DNA from: Pochonia chlamydosporia 170 | Lineage: Eukaryota; Ascomycota; Sordariomycetes; Hypocreales; Clavicipitaceae | DNA: 64,000 nt | Assembly: GCF_001653235.2 (NCBI RefSeq) | Contig: NC_035790.1 | Coordinates: forward strand, 1,364,001 to 1,428,000 | Reading direction: 5' to 3' | Shown: positions 35,666 to 46,827 of the stretch, piece after piece | Numbering within the stretch: position 1 is the first letter of the stretch | Layout of the letters: the number at the start of each line of letters is the position of its first letter | Made by a program: the position numbers and the translations under genes | Notes under the pieces: generated by a model | What the model was told of the DNA's origin: nothing | What the model saw: the letters and a program-made list of their open reading frames with translations, nothing else | Database searches by the model: none

Positions 35666-37805
35666 CTACACCATCATCGCCCCATTCAATCCCACTGCTT
35701 CGACCCGATTAACCAATTTCTTCACGTTCGTCCATTCCTCGTTCTTTAAGCCTTCCTTACCACCCAACCCACTGCCGACTTCAAAAACTGTCAATGAACC
35801 GTCGATACCACCGGTAGCCAAGCGCTTGCCATCATTTGGTTCCCATGCCAACTTGTTCAGACTCTTGGAGAGCATTGTTCTTCCGTCCTGACGCTGGCTG
35901 GGCGAGATTCGCGATATCGGCTCTTCGGTTTCCATCGCAATGTCCCAGAGCTCTAACCATCCAGCTCCGTCAACTAGCGCAAAGACGCTCGGTTTAACTG
36001 GAGACCACTTGGCATCATAGACGACGTCCTCCCGAACAAAATCAATGAGTGGTGTGACGCTGCCGTCACCAGCGCCAATAGTTGATGTAGCAGCCGGCGC
36101 GCGGACTTTCCAGAGTTTTACGCTCCAGTCAAGCGAGGATGAGATTACCAAATCACCCAAGTCGATAGGACCGCGAGACGGATGAAAGTCAACAGACATG
36201 ACGGGTGCCGTGTGACCTTTGTAGCTGATCTTCTTATCCACGCCTGCCTTGGCACCGGCTCGGTCATATCTGTGGCAGGGGAAGATGGTGCCTTCTTCAC
36301 TCCCAACGAGGAAGAATGTCGGGTCGGTTTGAGGGAAAGAAACACAAGTCGGGCTCACATCCTCCACGGCCACTTTAGCCTGGCTTGGATTTTTCAGTTC
36401 AAGAAGCTCTTGGGGTTGTGCAAAGACGTCCATACTCCATCCACAAACAACCCCGTCCGTGGAGCAAGAAATAATATTGTTCGCATTCTGAGTTCCAACT
36501 ATGTCGACAGAGTAGATCGGGTGGGCGTGGCCGTATCCAGTTAATGGCGTCTTTTGTACAGGGGCTGCTTTTGCTCTGGTATCCCAGAGAAGTACTTGGC
36601 CGCTGTAGGAGCCGCCAATAATTAAATTGGGGTGATACGGGGAGAACTTGGCGGTCAAGATATCAGATTGTGCAGTGAAAACATATTCTGGGCGATCGTG
36701 CATATGTGTGTTCCAAACCTGAACCAGACCATCGGGTTCGTGGGGGGCTGTGGGATTCTTGGTGTATGATGCGAGCAGCAGCTCGCTAAATTTCGGCGAG
36801 AAATCAATACCACTGATCATCCTTTTTTTGGACCATCGATCGTCGAAGAACTGAGCGACTTCCTTTATCCTATGCGAGCCACGACCACCAGTGTTACCGC
36901 TTTCTTCGTCGTCCTCCTCCTCATCTTTGCCCTGCAAAGCATAGTCTGTCAAAATGTCATAGGTTTCCTGGTCGATGGCTCGCTCAATAACTTTGGTGGA
37001 TTGCTCAAGAAAGTCGACAAACTCTTCAGATCTGGTTACCGCATCCAGCTCTTCCGCTGTTAAGTCTCTGGCTGGATAGTTGGTGGACGAAGCATGCTGT
37101 GCCGCGACACTGCCATCAGCAAGCGATTCTTTGGCCGCTCGCAGCTCATCCTCAACCTCCTCTCGTATCTTTTGTCGCAATTCTTCTTCCCTGTCTCTTT
37201 CTCTCCTACTTTGCCTCTTGCTTGGTGAATTTGTAGTTCCTGTCAAATCATCACCATCTGATGCAGTCGACAGCGCTCGATTTCTCGCTGGTGAGGGCCA
37301 TTCATCTGAGGTCTGAACACCTTTGCTGTAGGAAAAGATCTCCTTGACGGGCGAAGGTGGGCATTCATACACCGTCGTTAGAGGCGCTGTACTTAGTTGT
37401 GGAGGAGGGGGGGCGGCAACCGAAGGGGCAGCGGACTCGGATGCCTCATTGCTGAGTTCTCCTGCGCTGAGCACACTGTTTGGTCTACTGCCGCGTGGAC
37501 CAGGGGACGCCGCGCCACCTGTTGTTGTTGAGCCGGGTCGACTCTCACCAACTAGGCTATTGATGAGGGATTCGATATCGCGGCGGTTCTCTGCTCTACT
37601 CGGGGTTGGCGATATTAACTATAGAAAATGGTGTTGTCAGTTGCGGGTCGCAAATGAGGTGTGCATATGGGGGGACTAGACCAACATCACCACCGCTCAG
37701 GCTCTGGCGACCAGCACTCGCTTGGCTATTTCGAAGTTCTCTCTGTCTCTTGAGCTCTGCAAGCTTGGCCTTCTTCGCTAGGATTTCATCTCGACGTTGT
37801 TGCAT
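35666..37805 (-). CDS. Cytoplasmic dynein intermediate chain
   Basis: Minus strand. Exon 1 is 37805-37686 and exon 2 37618-35666, giving 690 aa with a 67-nt intron. The acceptor (CTATAG) is clear, but the best phase-0 donor is GTTGGT, non-consensus, so the junction is uncertain by a few codons; the chosen one yields SLSGGD-LISPTPSR, which fits the family. The N-terminal basic coiled coil (MQQRRDEILAKKAKLAELKR) is the dynactin p150-binding region. KGVQTS at 139-144 is an LC8-type (TQT-like) light-chain site. The C-terminal half (about 290-690) is a WD-repeat propeller (VWNTHMHDRPE, LLWDTRAKA, SLDWSVKLWKVRA). The chain links the dynein heavy chain to cargo adaptors and light chains in retrograde transport and nuclear migration. 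It is divergent from the ATP synthase e gene. Confidence 0.93.
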
Positions 37806-38607
37806 CTTGATTTCTCGTATGTCCCATTGCGGGACGCGCTTCTCAGGGGAGCTGCAGGAAGTTGCTGGTACGGATCAACGAGCTAGCTGGGAAGCAAAAG
37901 CAAGTCAAATGGATCAAAGAGAATGCACACTCGCCCTTGGATGCACAACAGGCGAAGAAAGAATAGTTGAGTTCAGCTAGGCTCCGAGAAATGTCGATGT
38001 TTGCCAACCAGTTGCATTAGTCCCTGATGCTTCGCGCTCCCAAGTTGACGTCGCATCAAAAAATCATGGAGCTAATAGTGGCTTGTTGAGTGCCCAGTCT
38101 GGTTGGATGACCCCTGTAAGTGTTTGAGGTGTGGTGAGGTAACTCCAGTGCTGCAATCTGAGCACAGAAGTTGTCAACTGGTACATGTACCAGTCAGAAC
38201 GGACCAGACTGCCGCAGGCGCCAAGACGCGTTCAGAGGCACCAGCTAGATGCACCAGACAACACTGCGTTGGTAGCCGCACGTGATCGCCCAGATTATGG
38301 GCCTTGCATGTGGCCCGTCGGTTGGAGGTACCAGAGAGCCACACCCAGCCGGCCGCCAACCGACGAGCTCAATGTCCCCTGTGGGCTTGTAGCCAGTGGC
38401 CTGTGGCGGGCCGCTGCCGCCTGTCCTGGCAAAACTGCGACTTTTCCCGAGCAACTTTCAAATCTTCTTCATCTCGCAGCCGACGCAACAATTCCCTCGA
38501 ACCTCCACGACAGGGCCCCATTGACATCCATTGTCGGCCCCCGAGTTACGTCCTCACCTCCGGATCGCTTCTCGTACCTGTCGCGCACCTTGCGACCGTA
38601 ATTTCCA
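37806..38607. promoter_or_regulatory. Divergent promoter region, dynein chain and ATP synthase e
   Basis: About 800 bp shared by two divergent genes. No gene seen; several CCAGAC/GACCAG repeats occur between about 38090 and 38350. Confidence 0.5.
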
Positions 38608-39150
38608 ATGGCCTCGACTGGCGTTAATGTTCGTTTCTCCCGCCCTCCGTCAGTCTCCTTTTGTGCCCTCGACCATGGTCGTCCATGGTTGTCCAGCCAT
38701 CGTCTTCCACGCCCCGCGACTCGCAATTGGAACCGCACGTTTTCGAATTTTAACGGTCTGAGATACTGATTGGATTGATGATAGGTTCTCCGGTGGTCCG
38801 CGCTTGCCGTGGGCGTTTTCTATGGATTTTCTCACCAGAGAACGATTACTACCACGCAGCGGGCAGAGCATGCCAAGCACGAGTGGGAGAGCAAGCAGAA
38901 GCTGATAGATCAGGCCAAGGCGGAATACGCAAAGAAGAACAGCCCTGCTCCTACCACAGCCTCCAAGGACGATGGTATGTTGCTTCCAAATATCCATTCC
39001 GTCTCTCCACGTCACGCCGTCCACGGCCAGAAAGGCGGCATCCATATTGTACAGCAAGCTAACAAAATATGCACAGCTACTACCGACGTCAATGACCCCA
39101 AGTTCGATCTCGAGAAGTTCTTGTTGAAGGTGTCCAAGGATAGCCCTTGA
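38608..39150 (+). CDS. Mitochondrial ATP synthase subunit e
   Basis: Three coding exons, 38608-38628 (21 nt, seven codons), 38785-38974 and 39077-39150, give 94 aa. The first intron (156 nt) has a weak donor, GTTCGT, but the acceptor GATAG is good and the joined start MASTGVNVLRWSAL matches the family's N-terminus. The second intron is 102 nt with a GTATGT donor. The protein has one membrane helix with a GxxxG motif (GVFYG) that pairs subunits e and g and promotes ATP synthase dimers and cristae curvature. The rest is a charged helical tail facing the intermembrane space. Subunit e is also known as Tim11/Atp21 in yeast. The gene is too small and split to be seen without splicing the exons. 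Confidence 0.88.
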
Positions 39151-39949
39151 AGCGACGAATTGAGAGACGGGGCAGGAAGTGGAAGAGGGGATGGATAGTG
39201 GACAACAAAAAGACCGGGCGGATGAATGGATCTGCTATTTGTAAAGGACTGAGAGTCTGCCAATGCCTCTGTAGGGTCCAAAATTATGGCAGAATCGCTG
39301 TATGATGGAGACTGCGCGAGGCGCTACTGCATAGAGGTTTCCTTACGTTCCTGTTTACTTAAGTGTACAGGTGTAAAAATACACACAATTTAGACGGCAA
39401 CATGACAATTTTCTATATGGAAGTCATTCGTCTCGATCCCGGGAGTAGTGACGCGCCTATCATGGATTTTTTTGTTGACACCTTTTATCAAACAAGAATA
39501 TCATACCATGGCCAGGTTCTATCTAGGCTTATGGGGAAAAAAAGTTTTGTTGCTTGCGCAGGCTCCTCACCTAGTTCGCCATTGCATTAAATCTACAGCC
39601 ACCTGCAAAGCTATCCGTACTATTTTGATAAGCACCTGAGCTTGACAGCAACTGTACTACCTCTGAACAGGATTACTCTGTATGCTCTGTCAATGAAGGT
39701 GCTTCATCTCAGTCCATAGCCAACGGCTGCATCGGGAAAATGTCGGTCCAATGGCAACGTGCGACGCTCATTGTCAAGGACGCCCCACACCGTCCACGCT
39801 CAGTGGACCAAGCCCACTACGTGCCACAAGCTCCAAGCTGTCCTCAGCTCAGGGTGTGGAGGTTTCGTGGTCATAGTCGTCGCATCAAGATCAAAGTATC
39901 TCCTCTCCATCAACCTTCAGGGCAGCCATCGCCAGTAGTCGTCGCCAAC
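39151..39949. other. Intergenic, promoter of STT3
   Basis: About 800 bp, 3' flank of the ATP synthase e gene and promoter of the next. No gene seen. The STT3 frame is open back to 39740, but that extension resembles leader sequence. Confidence 0.5.
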
Positions 39950-42482
39950 ATGACGACCGAAGCCCCGACACGCCCCGAGGGCGTCAATACAAAAAGCACA
40001 AGGACGCTCTTGAGAGTGGTCATTCTTCTCTTTATTGCCGGCGCTGCCATCTCCAGTCGTTTGTTCTCCGTGATTCGTAAGTCTTGTCCGCTTCGAATGG
40101 TTAGAGGGCACGGGTCTGGCGTCACTCCCAGAGCGACAGCTACCCCAATGGACTGCATATGGATGCTAACAAGTTGAAATCAGGATTTGAAAGTATTATT
40201 CACGAATGTTTGTCATCTCACCCACATACAGTCGTGGCCACAGTGTTGGGAGCTAACAGAGTCCAGTCGACCCCTGGTTCAACTTCCGAGCGACCAAGTA
40301 TCTCGTTGCGAACGGATTTTACAAGTTTTGGGACTGGTTCGATGACCGAACATGGCATCCTCTTGGACGAGTTACTGGAGGTACTCTGTACCCGGGTCTC
40401 ATGGTTACCAGCGGGGCAATCTACCACGCCCTCAAGGCACTGACCATTCCCATCGATATTCGCAACATTTGTGTTCTTCTCGCTCCTGCGTTCTCCGGCC
40501 TTACCGCCTATGCTGCATACCTACTCACCAATGAGATGACCACGTCGCCGTCTGCCGGTCTTCTTGCTGCTGTGTTCATGGGAATTTCTCCAGGCTACAT
40601 CTCTCGATCTGTTGCCGGAAGTTACGACAACGAGGCCATCGCCATTTTCCTTCTCGTCTTTACTTTTTACCTCTGGATCAAAGCCTTGAAGTTGGGTTCC
40701 ATGCTGTGGGGTGCGCTGTGCGCTCTGTTCTACGGCTACATGGTGGCATCATGGGGCGGTTATGCCTTTATTACCTGTCTCCTGCCCCTCCATGCCTTCG
40801 TCCTTATCTGCATGGGTCGATACAGTACTCGGCTCTACGTGAGCTACACCACATGGTATGCTTTGGGGACCATTGCTAGCATGCAAATTCCGTTTGTTGG
40901 TTTCCTTCCGGTGAAGACGAGCGAACACATGCCCGCGTTAGGTACGAGCATCTAGTATTCACCACTGCCATTTTGTTGTTATTATGTCCTAATTCCTGCT
41001 GCAGGTATCTTCGGGTTCCTTCAGTTGATTGCGTTCATCGAGTATGTACGATCTGCTATTCCGAGTCGCCAGTTCCAGACCTTCCTCGTCACCATCCTTG
41101 TCGCTACTTTTGGTGTTGGGTTGATTGGCCTTGTGGGTCTTACTTCTCTCGGCTACATTGCTCCATGGAGTGGCCGTTTCTACTCACTTTGGGATACCGG
41201 ATATGCCAAGATTCACATTCCTATCATCGCCTCCGTCTCTGAGCATCAGCCCACTGCCTGGCCTGCGTTCTTTTTCGATCTCAACTTCCTCATCTGGCTC
41301 TTCCCCGCTGGTGTCTACATGTGCTTCCAAGACCTGCGAGATGAGCACGTCTTCATCGTCGTCTACGCCCTGTTTGGCAGCTACTTTGCAGGTGTCATGG
41401 TTCGACTGATGCTCACACTGACGCCCATTGTCTGTGTTGCCGCAGCCATAGCCTTGTCTAGCATGCTCGACACCTATTTGTCCGCCAAGTCCCCCGACCC
41501 CAAGGAGGTCGAGCTTGCCGCCGAAGCAGCATCTAAGAAGCCACCCAAGCCTTCCACCGGCCTTAGAGGCAGTGAGAAGCCGACCATTGGTATTTTCCAC
41601 GTGTCATCCAAGTTTGTCGTCGTTGCGTCTGTTGTTGTCTACCTCGTCATGTTCGTTACTCACTGCACTTGGGTGACTTCCAACGCATATTCGTCCCCCT
41701 CGGTTGTATTGGCCAGTCGAATGCCCGACGGAAGTCAGCACATCATTGATGATTACCGAGAGGCATATCAGTGGCTACGACAGAACACCAAGAAGGATGC
41801 CAAGATCATGTCCTGGTGGGATTACGGCTACCAGATTGGTGGCATGGCTGACCGACCTACCTTGGTTGACAACAACACCTGGAATAATACTCATATTGCC
41901 ACTGTTGGCAAGGCCATGAGCTCCAGAGAGGAAGTCAGTTATCCTATTATGCGGCAGCATGAGGTCGACTATGTTCTAGTTGTCTTTGGTGCTCTCCTGG
42001 GTTACTCTGGTGACGATATCAACAAATTCCTCTGGATGGTTCGTATTGCCGAGGGTATCTGGCCGGATGAGGTCAAGGAACGTGATTTCTTTACCGCTCG
42101 TGGCGAGTATCGCGTTGACGGAGAAGCCACCGAGACCATGAAGAACAGCCTGATGTAAGTTATGGAGAGTGGAAGCGTGAGACGAGCTCAAGAACTAACA
42201 TGTCAAACCAGGTACAAGATGTCCTACTACAACTATCACTCTCTGTTTCCCCCCGGCCAAGTCTCTGACCGTGTTCGTGGTGTGCGGCTACCTGACCAGG
42301 GCCCAGTGCTCCACACACTTGAGGAAGCGTTCACCAGTGAAAACTGGATCATCCGAATCTACAAGGTCAAGGATCTTGATAATGTTGGTCGCGATCATGC
42401 CGCTGTTGCAGCTTTTGAAAAGGGGCAGAAGAAGAAGAAGGCTAGCAAAAAGAGAGGCGCCCGTGTTTTGCGTGTAGACTAA
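39950..42482 (+). CDS. STT3: Oligosaccharyltransferase catalytic subunit STT3
   Basis: Five coding exons, 39950-40076, 40184-40207, 40267-40941, 41005-42154 and 42212-42482, encode 748 aa. The second exon is only 24 nt and completes [21 protein letters not shown], where the FDPWFN Asp is the first metal-binding acidic residue. The ER-membrane protein has about a dozen hydrophobic segments, then a lumenal C-terminal domain with the signature WWDYG (546-550) that recognises the +2 Ser/Thr of the sequon. It transfers the Glc3Man9GlcNAc2 glycan from dolichol pyrophosphate to Asn-X-Ser/Thr. The tail is Lys-rich ([10 protein letters not shown]). The ATG at 39950 starts [11 protein letters not shown] and leads into the first helix; an in-frame upstream extension to 39740 is judged non-coding. 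The gene is complete. Confidence 0.97.
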
Positions 42483-42974
42483 GTTGGGTGTTGCATGGTG
42501 ACGCTATATATAGAGCATTTGGGAATGGGGAGGCAAAATTAAAAGAAATAGCCGCATAGATCTCTGGGAGATGTAACGGCACCTTGCAATGTATATCAAT
42601 GTATGAATTGAACAGAAATAAACAAGACAATTTTCGAGCACATTCCCCATGAAAGTGACTTCACAGACTCCTAGTGTGCTGGTCGCAGCGCCAGTCACAG
42701 TGTAAGTCTCCGGCAGTTGCCGAATTTACACAGCTGCAATTACCCATGACAGCTGGCGGCCAGCTGCACAGCAAAGTTTCCTGCCGACATCGAATTCATC
42801 ATTGCCTGTCGTCTTCACCTTTTCATCCCATTTCAAACTTCCTGCTTATTTCTCACTCTTGTCCGTTGGATTACCTCCGTAGCCATGACACGGGATTACA
42901 ATTCCTCATGTTTTGTGCTCACAACGTCCACATCACTAGTACCATTGCACAATATCTGAAATCGCTCTGCTACA
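42483..42974. other. Intergenic, promoter of the 954-aa gene
   Basis: About 490 bp, STT3 3' flank and promoter. No gene seen. Confidence 0.5.
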
Positions 42975-45953
42975 ATGGGTAATAGGTGGAAAAGATGGTA
43001 TGCATCGGCTTCAGTTGAGCCCGAGATTGACTTGCTATCAACGGCGTTTGGCGTCCCGTCTCGAAGAGAGCTTGAGCGTGCCTCGCAAACACTTACACCG
43101 AGACGTGTGTTTCGATGTGACTCTGATTCCGATGAATCGAGCGACGACGCTCAGTCTGAGGCGTCAGACAAAAGTTCCGATCAATCGCCATCCGATGGTA
43201 GGGTCAGAAAGTCCAACACTAGCGAGGATGATCAGTCGCTCAAGGCGACACCCAGCCCTGCGTCGAGAAAGCGACAGCAGACCCATGGCAACGGTTCAAC
43301 TTCAAAAAGCCAAAGAAGCACCTTGTCTAAGAAGATTAAACGTTCTCGCAACAGCAATCGAAAGATCGACGACCAACAACGGCAATCTCCTAGCAAGGTC
43401 TCGCGGGCGAAGTCGGTGCCTCCTTCAAAGTCCTCTAGGACATCCATCGGATCACAGCCAGATCCAAAATCTTCTCCTCCTCATGTGGTCAATGGACACG
43501 AACCAAGTGCTCATCATACTACTTTGAATAGTGCATCCTATCCGCTGTTTTCATTAGCCCAGCCGCAGATACCGATGCTTACAGCACAATATGCGCCTGC
43601 ATACGTCTTTCCTCCAAACCCAGATCCTGCGATTGTCACGGCAAAGTGTCAAGATGCGTTGCGACCTCTGAGAAGGCCAAAATTTCAGAGGCTTCATAGC
43701 CTTCAAGGAGACTTGACCCGGCTTCAACAAGAGCTGACAGAAGATCCCAGAAACATAAACCTTCAAAAGGAGGTACAACAGACTCAGTGCGAACTCAATG
43801 ATTTATTGAACTCGATCGTGGCACAAAAAGTACAAACCTCGGGAAAGGCGTCGCCGACTAGTAAAACTCTACCGAAAGATACAAGCAACGGCTCAGATTT
43901 AGCTGCCAACAAAGAGAACGAGGCGCCGCTCAAGAGTCAGCAATACGCAGAGGCGCGGCCACCATCTGTACCTAAGGATAACAAAGATCGCTCTTTACTT
44001 ATAGCTCATCGTCGGGGTAATAGTCTTTCTTGCACCATACGCCATCATCTATGCTCAGGATGTGGTACCGTGCGGTCACATACATTTCATGAGAAGCATC
44101 CCATTCGGGAAACACACAAGCCAGTCCTAAATTTTTGCTCAGCATGCCGGGAATCAAGAGTCGAGAAGGGTGTAATGGACAAGTACCACTTCTGCTTCGG
44201 TTGCGGAAAAGTCCGATCAAAATCCTTTCAGAAGAAACATGAGTGTGAGTCAGGTCAGCCTCTTCTTCCAAACTACTGCGCACAGTGTGCTTCTGATGTT
44301 AGAAAGAAGGAGGTAATGAATGATATGTCTGTCCTGGGAATAGTAAGTTCTAGTCGCCTTACGTGGAGGAGTCAGTCGCACTCACAATAAATCAGGCTAC
44401 ATCAGATATAGTTCTACGAGCAGAGCAGACAGGCGTCAAGGAGAGCAAAAGTCCGGCTCCCACGACTGACGGAAATCAGCAGAACTTGGCAAGCAGCAAG
44501 CCACGTCTTCAGGGCAAAGCTTCCGTCACCCTATCTTGTTCAGGCAATGCAGCAAGGCTACGACTTGACAATGCTTCACTCTCAAAGAGTGTATCTGCTC
44601 CAGTCAGTCCAGCTGAATCGTCTCCATTTTATCCTGGGCGTAAATTAGGCTCAGCCCATCGTCGTGCTCAGAGAGTGCCAACACCGCATTGCAATGAGGA
44701 GCCTCGTGAAGGGAGCAATGCTTCCGCCATCCAAGGAGAGTATCGGGCTCCATACGTCGAGGAGGCAAACTCGCCTACAGAACAGAAAATGTCTGCCTCA
44801 TGCTGCAGCAGTATGGCAAGTTTGGGGAATCGTAGAATGAAAACATGGCACGATGACAATGGGAGTTACCTCGAAGTGATGGACTGCAATGACGCGTCTT
44901 GCCAAACTCCAGATGTCGGCTATAAGCGAACCATGGTCCTACAATCGACCAACTCTTCAGGTGGGAAGACAGTACGATGCTGCCCTCCTTCTACCAACCA
45001 TGATCAACAAGCTCGAATGGCGAGGAGTAACAAGTCCCAACGCAAAGCAAAGGACCCTCCCAGCGCAGCTTCTTCTCGTGAGCAATCTGGATTTTCAAAA
45101 GGTGTATTCGGAAAACACACCAAGTTGGAAACCCATGATCAGGCCCAGACATATCGTCGGCGGTCACCCTTAGCAGATTTTGAACATTCTGATGCAGCAT
45201 TCGCCAATGAAATCGGACAGCGGCCAGAATCTGACGCTGAAGCTGCTGAACCACTCGAGGCACTTCCATTCCGATCATCTCGAGGAGCATTTGGACGCAA
45301 CCATAGCCCGACGCAAGCTCGCTTCAGCGTTTTCAACTACAGTCAAACGGACTCTGACGGATCGGAATCAAAGAACGCCAACCTACCCGGGGTCTGGCCT
45401 ACTCCAGGGCCATCAACGGAAGCAGTCGATTGCCACGACACTGACGAATACTCCCACTTGGCAAAACCAAATTCTGCCGCGTCATCATTCTCTTCAGACT
45501 CGAATTGCGGCCAAACTACAAATAACTTCAAAGCAGACGCCCCCAATGAGGGAACGTACTCCCGTTCCGTCTTTACGGATTACTCCCGTTCCACCAACAA
45601 CCCATATTACAAGCCCCGACACCGTCCTGGATACAACGGCACCAACAGCGACTTTTGCAGCACATGGGACTGGAAGAGCAAAGTGCGGCAAGGAACCAAG
45701 AGCCCAAGAGCTTACCGCCACCAATTCGACGATCGTATGCCGGAACCAATTGTCGAAGAGCCAGTTTCACCAGCTTCCTCGCCAGTTCAACGAACGAAAC
45801 TACTTGGTGAGTGTATGATACTATTCGTTTGGAACGCATCTAACTAGAGCAGAATTCTACATTACAGACCCAGAGTCCTCCTGTGAATCAGATACCGAAT
45901 ACCCTGGCTCATCAGCGGGGAGACTGATCTCCAATCTCGCGGTTCATTTCTGA
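42975..45953 (+). CDS. Fungal protein with tandem C-x2-C-x24-C-x2-C modules, 954 aa
   Basis: Exons 42975-44342, 44396-45806 and 45868-45953 with introns of 53 and 61 nt (GTAAGT, GTGAGT donors) join into 954 aa. The first third is Ser/Lys-rich with basic clusters (KKIKRSRNSNRK, possible nuclear signal). A helical segment (about 230-275) follows. Two back-to-back four-cysteine modules lie at residues 360-391 and 407-438: each is C-x2-C-G-x-V-R-S, then C-x2-C, with identical 24-residue spacing and a strict 47-residue period. They probably bind one zinc ion each. The rest is long, Ser/Asn/Pro-rich and likely disordered. I do not recognise the family. A zinc-dependent nucleic-acid or protein-binding role is inference. 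The short third exon encodes 28 residues. Confidence 0.82.
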
Positions 45954-46827
45954 TGCCGTAGACGAGTCGGCATAATACTAGTGCTGCATGAGTATATTCC
46001 CGCCTTAAGGATAATCAGTGTGTATATGACTGTATGAATACTTTACTAGTTTTAGATACTTGCATTTTGAGTTTAGTAATGATGTGGCAATTGAGCACTT
46101 GGTGAATAATGCATCTTTACAAAACCACCATACCGAACCGTGGGCAAAACGTACACCTTAAAACTTACATGAATATTTGGACTTCGAGTATAGTGAGCAG
46201 TTCGAATTTAACCCGAAAATGCCTTGATTCCCAGAGCAGTAAAGGAAACAAGGATGGCTATACTTGCATACGCAACTACAGTAGGGGTCAAATATTTAAA
46301 CTGTAAGAGGTATCTCATATTGCAGTGTATTTAAAATGTGCGTTGATAGCTGTACCTTGAGTATAAGTTGCAATTAGACTTGAACCCGAAAATGGTCTTG
46401 ATTCACAGAGCAACAAAGGGGAAATGGATGGCAATGGGCATACGCAATTACAGTAAAGTCAAAAGTATTAAATCACTGCTAAGCATCATAAGGCAACATT
46501 TGGTACACCCAACGCCAGGATTGTTCAATGTGGCATGATGAGCGCTTAAGGCGTTCAAATACTTATGGCTCATGACTGGTAAACTCGTAAACGTATCTCA
46601 TATTGCAGTCTATGATAACACATATTAAGATGTATGTACATACCCAGATACTTGGAGCAAATACTTTTACTACAGACGTACCATGCGTAGATACTTCTAT
46701 TCATCCAGATCGCTTATCATAACCTATTTACCATCATATCTTGATACATCCCACAATGCCATACATAACCAGCATGCACAAACCACAGTGGTGCAGCTCA
46801 TATAAAATTCATACCAATTTTCTCATC
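45954..46827. other. Convergent intergenic region with a tandem duplication
   Basis: About 870 bp between two genes that end toward each other. AT-rich; contains the imperfect duplication listed next. No gene seen. Confidence 0.5.
46186..46472. repeat. Imperfect tandem duplication, about 173-bp period
   Basis: Copy 1 (46186-46298) and copy 2 (46359-46472) share GAGTATA ... AACCCGAAAATG, CTTGATTC-CAGAGCA, AAAGG, GGATGGC and GCATACGCAA-TACAGTA in the same order. A further shared block, GTATCTCATATTGCAGT, occurs at about 46308 and 46593. Divergence is roughly a quarter, so the duplication is old or diverged fast. Confidence 0.75.
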
